This document shows positions 20,901 through 32,608 of a stretch of DNA of 64,000 nucleotides, in pieces. Positions within the stretch are counted from its first letter, which is position 1. The number at the start of each line of letters is the position of its first letter. Made by a program: the position numbers and the translations under genes. The stretch comes from Owenia fusiformis (taxonomy: Eukaryota; Annelida; Polychaeta; Sabellida; Oweniidae). Location: NCBI GenBank assembly GCA_903813345.2, contig CAIIXF020000009.1, positions 3,036,001 to 3,100,000 on the forward strand. Direction: 5' to 3'. The notes under the pieces were generated by a model. The model did not search any database. It was given only the letters and a program-made list of their open reading frames with translations, and was not told the DNA's origin.

Positions 20901-23900
20901 ATTCGTGCGAAATTAACATTGATTAAACATAATTTTTTTAAATGTCTGAATCGCTTAAAAGTTAAAGTAAATACGATATTTTATAAGTACCAAATATCAA
21001 TCATTTCCGATAAAATGCCTTCCTTTACATTTTCTACGAAAACGGCTGGGCATAATTTTGGTAGAAATGTGTATTTTACGACGTTATATGCATGGTTGAA
21101 TCCAAAAAGTAGCGTCATTCAGGAAATTATCATGTGTGCGTAAAATCATGTGGATATTTCATTTTGAGTAACTGAATTATCAAATTGACATATATATTGT
21201 CTTTGGAACATCACCTTTACACAGAATTATTTTCATAATGATTGCTCGATTTGTTCCATGATGAAATGCAATTTTAGACCTGGAGCTGACTCGTATCAAA
21301 AAGTATTTAGCAATGAGTTCAGGCTCACTGATTTTAAACATAGATAAAATGAACGAAAGGGAAAAGGTTATGTGTGCCTAAAAGCATGTGGATATTTAAC
21401 TTTCAATAAATGAATTACAATTTTGATGTTTATATAATCTGAAGAACATCACCTTTACACATAATTATTTTTATAATAATTGTTCGATTTCTTTCATGAT
21501 AAACTGCAATTTTAGACCTGACACGTTTTAAAGAAGTATCGGAAAATGAATACCACTGATTTTTAGGATAAAAGAAATGAGCAAAAGAAGAAAAGGTCAC
21601 GTGTGCGCAAAAGCGTGTCAGTATTTGGATTTGAAGAAATGAATTAAAGTTTTGACATTAATATTATTTGTGAAGCATCACCTTAACATTGAATTATTTT
21701 TATAATTTTTGCTTGATTCCTTCCATGAGAAAATGCAATTATAGACCTGGCACGCGTATCAAAGAAGTATTTATGGTTGGCCTATTAGTATAAAGAATGC
21801 ATGCGTTGTTTACGGGTGTGTAGGCGTTAATTACGCTCGTGTAGATGTAAAATTACGCCCGTGCTGACGAAAAATTACGCCTGTGTAGGCGTAAATAACG
21901 CCCGTGAAGAAGTAAATTCTACGGGCGTTCAGAATACATTTACAGGCGTGAACTTACGGCGTTAAAATTATTAATTATGGGCGTTAAGACTGTTATTTTA
22001 CACGCGCTGAGAAACATCTTCACGCCCGTGGAGTTTATTTTTAGCGCCGTAAATTATGAACCAATCAGAACCTTACTTACATGATGATTTAATGCATCCT
22101 TGCTAAAAGAGCAACTCCGAGATACTTGCGCTAGTAAACAACAATCAGAAGCCTGCTTACATTTTAGTGTATTGCATTGAGGTCCTTAAATATTCGTTCA
22201 AGATTGAACTAGATTTAACCAAAGAAGTATTCATTTTTTAGAGCAAATTATATTAAAAGGCAAATTGAAGAGACATGTACTGTGTTGGCAGTTATCAACA
22301 CCCATTGTAGAAACGACAAAATTGCAGAGTATTTTGAGAAGGTATACATGTTTGGTTTCTAAATACGATGATTTTTGGATAATTCTCCAATCTAGGCGTC
22401 GGCTTCAGAGGTAGGCTAGGTAGGGACTTATTAAGCTCACACGCATTGCAGCTTACAGTCTCATTATACAGTCAGATCGCTAATGTATCCCTCTAAAGGA
22501 TGTGTCCAGATACTAGAATTATAGTATCTGATCAACTGCAAATTGACTCTAGACTATATCCTGCAGATCTAGCATTTGGCATTTGGCATTCTTTGAAAAT
22601 GTACTGAAAATGTCAAATGAGCCTATATACCTAGTATACCTAGCCAACATATGTTCAAATTTGGTGTTAGGGAGATGTGTACTTTTTGGAATCTTTATGC
22701 AGCCGTCTTTATATGTCACATGTTATTTCCAGGAATACATAACTCATTTAATATACGATGTAAATCTTTCACATTTGCACAAATAGTGCACCGAGATACC
22801 CAGAAAAGAAATAATATTTCATATGCCTCCAATTGCAACAGTTGTTCCTGGCACAATCATGAGTATGTTATTAACTTGCACAAGGATCTTGGAGTTGTAC
22901 TTTTAGCTATAATGCATCGTATCATCATGTAAGCAAGATGCTGATTGGTTCATAATTCACGGCGCTAAAATGAACTCGACGGGCGTGAAGATGTTTCTCA
23001 GCGCGTGTAAAATAACAGTCTTAACGCCCGTAATTAATAATTTTAAAGCCGTAAGTTCACGCCTGTAAATGTATTCTGAACGCCCGTAGAATTTACTTCT
23101 TCACGGGCGTAATTTACGCCTACACAGGCGTAATTTTTCGTCAGCACGGGCGTAATTTTACATCTACACGAGCGTAATTAACGCCTACACACCCGTAAAC
23201 AACGCATGCATTCTTTATACTAATAGGCCAACCATAGTATTTGGCAATTGCGTCCAGTCTCATTGGTTTTCACGGTAAATGAAATAAGCAAAACTGGAAA
23301 AGGTCATGTTTGCGTAAATGCGTGTCAGTATTTAATTTTGAAGAAATGAATTAATTTTTTGACATTAATATTATTTGTGAAGCATCACCTTAACATAGAA
23401 TTATTTTTATAATTTTTGCTTGATTCCTTCCATGAAAAAATGCAATTATAGACCTGGCACGTGTATCAAAGAAGTATTTGGCAATTGCGTCCAGTCTCAT
23501 TGGTTTTCAAGGTAGATGAAATAAGCAAAGCTGGAAAAGGTCATGTGTGCGTAAATGCGTGTCAGTATTTAATTTTTGAAGAAATGAATTAATTTTTGAC
23601 ATTAATATTATTTGTGAAGCATCACCTTAACATAGAATTATTTTTATAATTTTTACTTGATTCCTTCCATGAAAAAATGCAATTATAGTCCTGGCACGCG
23701 TATCAAAGAAGTATTTGGCAATTTTGCGTCCAGTCTCATTGGTTTTCAAGGTAAATGAAATATGCAAAACTGGAAAAGGTCATGTGTGCGTAAATGCGTG
23801 TCAGTATCTAATTTTGAAGAAATGAATTAATTTTTTGATATTAATATTATTTGTGAAGCATCACCTATACGCAGAATTATTTTTATAATTTTTGCTTGGT

Positions 23901-26900
23901 TCCTTCCATGAGAGAATGCAATTATAGACCTGGTACACGTATCAAGGTTGTATTATGTCACCACCAAAAGTGGTGACATATTGTTATGGTCTCCGTTTTT
24001 TTGCGACGGTGGTTGGCGGTTGGAGGTTGGCGTCCGGCGTCCGGCGTCTGTAACAATTTCTTACAACTTCCTATAACTTAACAAATACTGTTTAGATTGA
24101 CTTCAATTTTTTTCTAAATCATCTACATGTTCTCAGAAGTTCAAATCTGACTTTAGATTTGACATTTGACCTTCAATGACCTTCTCAAGGTCAAAAAGGT
24201 CTTTTTTCAACTTGCTTCACATTGACTAAATTTTTTTTCAAAATCATCTACATGTTCTCAGAAATTCAAATCTGACTTTAGATTTGACATTTGACCTTCA
24301 AATCTAACTTTAGATTGGACATTTGACCTTCAATGACCTTCTCAAGGTAAAAAAAGGTCAAAAAGGTCTGTTTTCAACTTGCTTCAAATTGACTAAAATT
24401 TTTTTCAAAATCATCTACGTGTTCTCAGAAATTCAAATCTGACTTAAGATTTGACTTAAGATTTGACATTTGACCTTCAATGACCTTCTCAAGGTCAAAA
24501 AAGGTCAAAAAGGTATTTTTTCATCTTGCTTCAAATTGACTAAAATTTTTTTTCAAAATCATCTACATGTTCTCAGAAATTCAAATCTGACTTTAGATTT
24601 GACTTTAGATTTGACATTTGACCTTCAATGACCTTCTCAAAGTCAAAAAAGGTCAAAAAGGTCTTTTTTCAACTTGCTTCAAATTGACTAAATTTTTTTT
24701 TCAAAATCATCTACATGTTCTCAGAAATTCAAATCTGACTTTAGATTTGACATTTGACCTTCAATGACCTTCTCAATGTCAAAAAAGGTCAAAAAGGTAT
24801 TTCTTCATCTTGCTTCAAATTGACTAAATTTTTTTTTCAAAATCATCTACATGTTTTCAGAAATTCAAATATGACTTTAGATTTGACTTTAGATTTGACA
24901 TTTGACCTTCAATGACCTTCTCAAGGTCAAAAAAGGTCTTTTTTCAACTTGCTTCAAATTGACTAATTTTTTTTCAAAATCATCTACATGTTCTCAGAAA
25001 TTCAAATCTGACTTTAGATTTGACATTTGACCTTTAATGACCTTCTCAAGGTCAAAAAAGGTCAAAAAGGTCTGTTTTCAACTTGCTTCAAATTGACCAA
25101 ATTTTTTTTTCAAAATCATCTACATCTTTTCAAAAGTTCAAATTTGACTTTACAAGTTCTCAGAAGTTCAAATCTGACTTTAGATTTGACCTTTGACCTT
25201 CAATGACCTTCTCAAGGTCAAAAAGGTCTTTTTTCAACTTGCTTCAAATTGACTAAATTTTTTTTTCAAAATCATCTACATGTTCTCAGAAATTCAAATC
25301 TGACTTTAGATTTGACATTTGACCTTCAATGACCTTCTCAATGTCAAAAAAGGTCAAAAAGGTATTTTTTCATCTTGCTTCAAATTGACCAAATTTTTTT
25401 TTCAAAATCATCTACATCTTTTCAGAAGTTCAAATTTGACTTTACAAGTTCTCAGAAGTTCAAATCTGACTTTAGATTTGACCTTTGACCTTCAATGACC
25501 TTCTCAAGGTCAAAAAGGTCTTTTTTCAACTTGCTTCAAATTGACTATTTTTTTTTCAAAATCATCTACATGTTCTCAGAAGTTCAAATCTGACTTTAGA
25601 TTTGACATTTGACCTTCAATGACCTTTTCAAGGTCAAAAAGGTCTTTTTTCAACTTGCTTCAAATTTACTTAATTTTTTTTTCAAAATCATGACTTTAGA
25701 TTTGACATTTGACCTTCAATGACCTTCTCAAGTTCAAAAAAGGTCAAAAAGGTCTTTTTTCAACTTGCTTCAAATTGACTAATTTTTTTTTTCAAAATCA
25801 TCTACATGTTCTCAGAAATTCAAATCTGACTTTAGATTTGACATTTGACCTTTGATGACCTTCTCAAGGTCAAAAAAGGTCAAAAAGGTCTGTTTTCAAC
25901 TTGCTTCAAATTGACCAAATTTTTTTTTCAAAATCATCTACATCTTTTCAGAAGTTCAAATTTGACTTTACAAGTTCTCAGAAGTTCAAATCTGACTTTA
26001 GATTTGACCTTTGACCTTCAATGACCTTCTCAAGGTCAAAAAGGTCTTTTTTCAACTTGCTTCAAATTGACTATTTTTTTTCAAAATCATCTACATGTTC
26101 TCAGAAGTTCAAATCTGACTTTAGATTTGACATTTGACCTTCAATGACCTTTTCAAGGTCAAAAAGGTCTTTTTTCAACTTGCTTCAAATTTACTTAATT
26201 TTTTTTTCAAAATCATCTACATGTTCTCAGAAGTTCAAATCTGACTTTACATTTGACATTTGACCTTCAATGACATTCTCAATGTCAAAAAAAAGTCAAA
26301 GAGGTATTTTTTCAACTTGCTTTAAATTGACCAAATTGTTTTAGGTGGTGACATTTTGTCATGTTAATGCCTTGTTTAGAAATTGCGTTCGGTCTCCTTG
26401 GTTTTCAAGGTAAATTAAATGAGCAAAACTGGAAAAGGTCATGCGTGCTTAAAAGCGTGTGAGTATTTATTTTTGAAATTTTTTTTGACATTTTTGACAT
26501 TTATTATATCTATGGGGAATCATCTTTACACAGAATTATTTTTTGATTCAACTTTAGTTCCTTCTATTAGAAAGGCATGGCTAAGATTGGTTCTTATGTA
26601 CAACTGTAATGAGATTTTTATGTTTGAATCGCACAAAAAGAGATAATGTCACATGTGCGTGAATGCATGTCAATATCTTATTTTAAAAACTGAATTATGA
26701 TTTTGACATTTTCTTAAGCTTTAAACCATTGCCTTTCCACATATTTATTTATTTTAACATGAGAACTTTAAACACGTTCATAACTGAACGGTCAATGTGA
26801 ATTGAATTAAAATAAAAAATATCAATTATCTGCGCATTTTCGTTATATTACGTCATACGGGATTTCGTGCTTTAAACGGGCTGAAAGTGGAAATGGCACC

Positions 26901-28788
26901 TGTGCGAAAACGTTTGTTATCAATTCATCTTTCAAAACACATTTTTATTTTTTACATATCTATGATCTATGACATATAACCTATGTAAAGAATTATTTTC
27001 AAATTAGTTGCTAGGTTAATTCAATAAGCAATTCTGAGGTATATTTGAACTTTAATTCCATAGCAGATGTAATTCGGACAAAAGTTTTAAAATTCAAGAA
27101 GAGATTAAATCAATCAAAATAAATCTTATAATTCAAACAAGTCGACAATACTTGGTTCAGTTCTTTCATTTTCAATCATACCACGGTCATAGATTAACAT
27201 AAGTGACCGTTCGAAAACATACCATTTTTGTAGAAAATGAAAGAAAATCGCGTTATAACATGTATCGAGTAATTGTCAAGTTCACGTCTTAAGTTTGATG
27301 TGGTAAAAAGCATTCTTCATTAGTCATACATTTAAGTTAAGGAAAGCCAAGATCATTTTAAAACTGAAACATTTGAATAGATATTTTTAACATTGAAATA
27401 CTTTTAGAAAGTAAGCTTATACTAGTAGATTTGCTAAAACTAGCTGTTCAATTATTGGAATTTATCAACTTTTTTCCACAGGATCATTTCGTAGTACAAA
27501 TGCAGGTCATTCAAAGGAAATATAGGTTTCAACATCCCCGTCTATGAATATTGATCTTTTTCAGACAGCAAAGGTAAGTTTAAAACAGAAATACTTCTTA
27601 CGAATCCAAAATACATTTTAAACTTAGAATTGTGATCTACGATCTTATGGGTATGTCACAAATTCGATTAGATACATTCACTCAGCAGGCCGTTAAACAT
27701 GTAATTAACTTTTCAAGCGTAACTATAGGTAACTTCGATTTTAGTATGTTCAAGTTCTGTAGTCTCGAGAGTCAAACAATTATCATAGTTTATTTGGCCT
27801 GCTTTTAGAATTGGGAAAACAAAGGCAAGGTTTATGTTTTATGAACATTCCGATTTGATAGCAAACTTTATTTTTGAGTGTATTAAATCAAATAAAGCTT
27901 ATTGCGTCGGGACCTGTACGTTCGCCCAATTAAAGGCAAATGTGCCGTCAATTAAAGAAACATGCACAGTGGTACACCGTTTTTGGAAAACATAACACTG
28001 ATAATAAAAATTCATCAATTGTTATGAAATTTGCACCATCATTAAAAAGAATCTCGAATTTCATGATGACAAAATATCGGATAAATATGACGAGAAATAA
28101 AAATTTGTTACATTTTTTCCCAAAAAGTTGTAAAATAAAAATAAACTAAAAAAATAATATTTTCACGACAAAAAATAAATAGTTCAACTGTATTGATTAT
28201 ACATGACGTTTTCAAAGAGTAGAGAGCTAGATTCAAAGCACCGTTCCTGCAAGTTTCAAATGAAAATATTAAAAAACGCGCGCGTATGAGAACCGCAACT
28301 TTCTATGTCTGCACTGACAAAAACTTGAAATTCCCGCTGTAAAGATATAGTCCCACGCGGATGTGCACGTCATAAAACTGATGGGTTAAGGCAATGTGTC
28401 CTCCTACTGAGTGATAAAAAAAAATCTAAAAAATTTACACATCGTCAATTTAATGATCATCTTTTGAATGGTAATAATATAATTTGAAAAAAAAATATAT
28501 TCATCTATATTGTTTTAGAAAGCACATCAAACACTTGTTTGCATTCTCCAGCAGTTCAATAAATCGAGATGCGATTGTGGACACGTTTTAGCTATCACTT
28601 GTGCGAAACCTCTACTGACATTATATGCAGACATTCCCAAATAAAGTGTCACATGATGCGATATGCTTACACAAATTAACCAAAATTATAGTTTCCTACA
28701 TGAGGTAACAGTTCATAACATTTGTACATGTATGTTACAGGTTGATATGCCAGCCAACAACAAGATATTAGTCTTCACAAAACAATAG
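17800..28788 (+). CDS. METTL26: METTL26 homolog, complete seven-exon coding gene
   Basis: Seven exons (17800-17938, 18404-18491, 18702-18870, 19458-19517, 19892-19959, 20317-20395, 28741-28788) join in consistent phases (1, 2, 0, 0, 2, 0) to 216 residues, against about 204 in human METTL26 (C16orf13, UPF0585). Hallmarks in order: AAERNKD (residues 16-22), the SAM-binding loop EVASGTGQH (43-51), WQPSECD (64-70), ININMIHIS, GLFKAVNYLLKPGGQLFTYG, PYRVNG, the NPDWGIRD block and the C-terminal VDMPANNKILVF. Human ends VDMPANNKCLIF. The fold is a class I methyltransferase, but the substrate is unknown. Starts at Met8 or Met11 are possible; human aligns best near Met11-12. Intron 6 is 8.3 kb and packed with repeats, whereas the other introns are below 600 bp. 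Divergent neighbour: MCRIP2. Confidence 0.93.
18404..18491 (+). CDS. METTL26: METTL26 exon 2
   Basis: Acceptor ttccag, donor GTGAAG. Encodes GTGQHTAHFAEHL and WQPSECDQASLK. Confidence 0.92.
18702..18870 (+). CDS. METTL26: METTL26 exon 3
   Basis: Acceptor ttttcag, donor GTATCG. Encodes the LNNVLPPVYIDAS region and FDFIININMIHIS. Confidence 0.92.
19458..19517 (+). CDS. METTL26: METTL26 exon 4
   Basis: Acceptor tttgtag, donor GTGAGT. Exactly 20 codons: GLFKAVNYLLKPGG then QLFTYG. Confidence 0.93.
19892..19959 (+). CDS. METTL26: METTL26 exon 5
   Basis: Acceptor gttacag, donor GTAAGT. Encodes PYRVNGVLEPESNVRFD and the following STLKS. Confidence 0.92.
20317..20395 (+). CDS. METTL26: METTL26 exon 6
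   Basis: Acceptor atacag, donor GTAGGT. Encodes NPDWGIRDTVDLQNLA and the following LQFIKM. Confidence 0.93.
21773..23235. mobile_element. Foldback element with ~330-bp terminal inverted repeats
   Basis: The left arm (from atggttggcctattagta) and right arm (ending tactaataggccaaccat) are inverted copies of about 330 bp with few mismatches. The arms consist largely of short repeated phrases (ttacgcccgtg, gtgtaggcgtaa) in changing orientation. The element is flanked by agtattt on both sides (21766-21772, 23236-23242), a likely 7-bp target duplication. The centre (about 22110-22900) has only short ORFs and no recognisable transposase, so it looks non-autonomous. Confidence 0.88.
23956..26378 (+). 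mobile_element. Satellite-carrying element with tgtcaccacc ends
   Basis: Left end tgtcaccacc followed by a hairpin partner gtggtgaca; right end ggtggtgaca. After the left end comes a G-rich head (gacggtggttggcggttgg, gtccggcgtctgtaacaa). The body (about 24060-26340) is a tandem array of units holding tcaacttgcttcaaattgac, aaaatcatctacatgttctc, tttagatttgacatttgacc and ttcaatgaccttctcaagg, with longer higher-order blocks. A tail cattttgtcatgttaatgcc follows the right end. A minimal copy lies at 42022-42145 on the other strand. Confidence 0.8.
28741..28788 (+). CDS. METTL26: METTL26 exon 7 with stop
   Basis: Acceptor gttacag; encodes VDMPANNKILVFTKQ then TAG. The near-identity to the human C-terminus identifies it despite an 8.3-kb intron. 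Confidence 0.93.
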   Translation, partial: VDMPANNKILVFTKQ

Positions 28789-29285
28789 GAGAGATGTATA
28801 ATTATCGACTTACCGGACAACCTCCATGTTAATTTGTAATCACACCCAGTAACGTTGATTCATCTGGATTAATTGAACAAGTCTGATTAGAACGTAATGC
28901 TGTAACTTTTAAATCGGCAGTAGGGGGGTTAAGCTACACGTTTTAAGAGAATTTGTACGTAACTTGTAATATACATTGTATAATGGATAATGACCCCGTG
29001 GATTACTGTCTCACTCTCAGTTGTTTTTTATCTAGTTACAACGTTTTCCTTACACCTTCCAGTGGCGGATCCTGGGGAGGCCATTGGGTCCCGCCTTACT
29101 TTTAAAAGTTTGAGGCAAATTTTTGGTTTTGAGGGCCCAAATTTCGGCGCAAGTATTATAGGACCACAATTCTACGTTCACGTACAAGTTCTCATAAAAA
29201 CGCGGAGCTTAACATCCCCCTTAACCTCCCCCTTACCTCCCTCTCAACATATTTGCAGATTTGTAGGTTATGTGTGAAGAATAAA
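28789..29285 (+). other. Probable METTL26 3' UTR with poly(A) signal
   Basis: Follows the TAG. It contains part of a GGATCC MITE (from 29062) and ends near a candidate AATAAA at 29280-29285. The true 3' end is not shown by the sequence alone. Confidence 0.4.
29062..29150 (+). mobile_element. GGATCC MITE family, partial copy
   Basis: Starts agtggcggatcctgggga and continues with the family phrases tttggttttgagggccc. The right end is missing or diverged. Confidence 0.5.
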
Positions 29286-29399
29286 TATTTTTTTAAATAA
29301 GGAGCAAATTATAAACAGACAATATTGTTAAAATTGTTCTCCGTTTGCGATAATATAAAAAGGGGAATTTTGTGTTGGTGTCGTTTTAAAGAGCTTCCT

Positions 29400-30402
29400 A
29401 GTTAACTCGTACCCAAGACAACTCGTACCCAAGACAACTCGTACCCAAGTCAACTGGTACCCAAGACAACTCGTACCCACGTTTATTTTCTGTATTATGT
29501 GTGCATATAAGAAAACAAATTGAGTCTGTGTCAAAATGTTTAATGTTATAATGTGCCTCAATATTTTTTCTGAATTTAGAAGACATTTTTTCTCAATGGA
29601 TTATTAACTTGGATTACCTTTGAAGTGCTTTGAAGGGCTTATTCTCAACTTTTTTTGTAATACATATTATATATAAATGAATATAATTACAACAGTAACT
29701 TTTCAACAAATGAATCAAACAATTAATTTAGCTTAGTGCATTCAGAGAAAATAAATAAGGGAACTTTAATCTGTTAATTTCTTTTCCATTTTGAACTTAA
29801 TTGGATTATATTTGAACACATGCATGCAAAGTGTATTATATCATGTATGAATAAGTATCAAAATAATATTTGATATTCATATTATTTAGAATATTTTTAA
29901 TGCTTAATTTTATGAAGGTGACTTCTTAGAATTATCATTCTTTAATCTGATAATATGAAATCCTAAATAGAGTATCTGTTGAATAAGAAATAGGCGCAAG
30001 TTTTGAAAATCTTTATATTTTTGATAATACCATATTTCAAGATGAATTAGATCTGATACTTGTTCCAACCACTCATTTACATACAAAAATACCACTAATA
30101 TTGTGAACAATGATTATGAATATGTGGAATAAACATAAATCTCTTCCCTCGAACATCTGAATCTGTGACCAATATATTTGGTCACAAATTTCAATCGATT
30201 TCTTCCAAAAACTCTTCTACATACTTCAAACTATTCTGAACTGTATGTAACCATTATAATATCTATATCTATACCCATTCCCAGCCCAACACTTGATTCA
30301 AAACAAAACATATACTTGGGTACGAGTTGTCTTGGGTACGAGTTGTCTTGGGTACGACTTGACTTGGGTACGAGTTGTCTTGGGTACGAGTTGACCAGTT
30401 AC
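29400..30402. mobile_element. Element with arms of inverted 17-bp tandem repeats
   Basis: The left arm (about 29400-29486) has five repeats of the 17-bp unit aactcgtacccaagaca. The right arm (about 30314-30402) has five repeats of its complement, gggtacgagttgtcttg. The two arms are inverted and about 0.8 kb apart. The interior is AT-rich with no useful ORF. Confidence 0.75.
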
Positions 30403-30410
30403 CTTTAAAG

Positions 30411-32452
30411 AAGGGACTTTTCCTTTTCTCGTGGCGTTGTGGAATAGAAACTCCTGTTAACCATCAGGGGTCTGCCTTCGAGTAAGGAAAAATGCATTCC
30501 GACTTTAGATACAAAACTTGATTCTTTTTGCCTTTTCACTCATCAATTTTTAAGATTTTCATCTTAATATATCTGTGTTAGTGTATACGTGTACATTCTA
30601 GATGATATACTGTAATGTGAATTATTTGAGGTGATTGTGCTGCAACATGTAGTGTCACTTTGGGTCGCACATACAGCGTCGTCATGCCATTTTTGAAATA
30701 TTTCCACTATTGTATTATGTTTTATTCCTGTTTTCCACTACATGGTGTCAGCATTGTTTGTCATTATATTTGTCCCTGCATGTATAATAGTCTTTCATCA
30801 AGACCCTGGACCCCCCCCCATCTTCCTTTCGTCAGTGTGTTGGAGGAGTAGATAAGGGGGTCCACCGTCTTAAAGCTAGACTAGTATGAACGGAGTATAA
30901 AGTAAAAGGTTGCCTCAACAGGTGATATTTCTTCGATTAGTCCTCGATTTGAACGTTACTGGACTCATGGTGATATACACTAATCCTGTTATTGTCTCTT
31001 GTCATCTTTCTGGGTGACTTCTGTGTACTACGATATGTGACGTCAGAGTACTAAGCGTACTAAAGGTTATATTGCGTGTGATATAAATCGTTTATCCCTC
31101 TAGATCGCATCTTAAAATCTTCGATTCCTTCATGGGAGATACTGATAAGTTTATTAATTTTTGTCACATTTTAATGGTAAAACCTCAATGGTAGTCACTA
31201 TTTGCATAATATTATCCTAGATATTTTGATATGTGGAAAATATATTGAGGAAATCAAAACAGAAGAACCAACTGTCAGAATTGAACGAAATTTGAGCTTT
31301 CCATTTGTGCTCCTATACACTTCCTCTCTGAAAAATGTTTTGAACATTTCTATATCTAAATTTTCAATAATACTAGTATAACTTTTATAAGATTAATCAT
31401 ATATCACAATTCCTTAATCCTTTCCAGAAAATGAAAGTAGGTACGGTTGTCAGGAAAATATTTGAATGTTTTTAAAAAGAATGCTTCCAATATTTTAAAA
31501 TCTAAATCCTTCTGATTCAATACCATTTTTTTAATTGAACATTTTGGTGCGGAAGAACCATTTTACATAATATTGTATTCAGAAGATATCTAAAGTGCGT
31601 TGTTGGTTAATATTTCTTCATTGGTCATCTTATTTCGATGTTACATTGAATAAACAAATAAAATGAAACTAGGACATCATTCTTCCTGAATTTAGGTGAA
31701 TTTTTACGTTTTCTTTTACATGAAAACCTTTTCGTGAAGGTTTCAAAAACAGAAAGTGTAATAGTGTATGCATGTGGTATATAAGATAAAAATCATGTCA
31801 CACGAATACTATAGATCGCGTGACGTTTTAACCAAACAAACCTTTACCACTCGTTAGTTATTACCAATGCCACACTTACTCTTTACCAGGGTTACTGTGT
31901 ATCGTATATACGTAGACCTCTTCAATCACAAGTGTACATTGAACAAATATCTATACCAATCGACATGAAAAAATTCAAGTCAAAACTCCAAGGTCTTCTG
32001 ATTTGTCAACGTTTACTTATGTATGTATTTCAAGTAGTGGTCTGTTAAACATCAAAACACGTCGACTAGGTTAATCCTTTTTTATATTATACGTGAACTA
32101 GATGACAATCAAGGTTCTCAGTAAAGTGGAAATGATTCAGATATTCTTGAAATACTTTGTTCACTATTGTTAATATTCTAAGGACAGTTCAAAAGGATTG
32201 GAGTGTGTGAAACTTTTAGAGGTCGATATGACCTTATCAAAAGTCAAACGCTGCATTATTCTGTCATAATACATAAATATTTTTTAGTACTGGTGTATAT
32301 AATTAAACTTCACACTAGGTAACTTTTATTACTCAGCGATACGTTTTTAATTGCAGGATCGAAACTTACAGTAATTTCAACATTATTTGCGCGATAACTT
32401 TAACATTTAACCCCAGAGTTCGAAACAGGTTACGGTTTAAATTCCATAAAAT
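30411..32452. other. No gene seen; upstream region of calpain
   Basis: AT-rich, no recognisable exon or clear repeat. It should contain the promoter and any 5' UTR exon of the calpain gene. In-frame TAA at 32447, two codons before the calpain ATG, supports a start at 32453. Confidence 0.4.
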
Positions 32453-32608
32453 ATGTTTAAAAGGACTACAAGAATCGACTATAAATCTGCGAAGGAGAAA
32501 TGCTTAAAAGAAAACAGGCTCTTCGAGGACCATGAATTCCCTGCTATAGACAGTTCCATATTTTACAGCAAGGCACCTGCCAGAGGCACAATTTGGAAAC
32601 GTCCAACC
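32453..32608 (+). CDS. Calpain exon 1
   Basis: ATG 32453 (stop just upstream) to donor GTGAGT. 52 codons ending WKRPT. Confidence 0.85.

Larger units (their letters stand above)
21130..26780. repeat. Interrupted tandem array of ~237-bp units in METTL26 intron 6
   Basis: A unit containing aaggtcatgtgtgcgtaaa, tttgtgaagcatcacctt, gaattatttttataat and caaagaagtatttggcaa recurs near 21361, 21590, 23299, 23536, 23776 and 26433, with more diverged copies at both edges. The array is split by insertions at 21773-23235 and 23956-26378. No coding capacity. Confidence 0.85.

Noticed and set aside
22583-22932. ORFs of 67 and 93 codons between the foldback arms at 21773-23235
   Set aside because: No transposase motif, overlapping frames and AT-driven composition; no evidence of coding.
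21130-26780. Regular repeats considered as a CRISPR array
   Set aside because: Units are long, contiguous and degenerate with no unique spacers, in an intron of a eukaryotic gene.
29328-30408. ORFs with LGTSCLGYELSWVR-like repeats on both strands
   Set aside because: Translation of the 17-bp tandem arms, not protein-coding genes.
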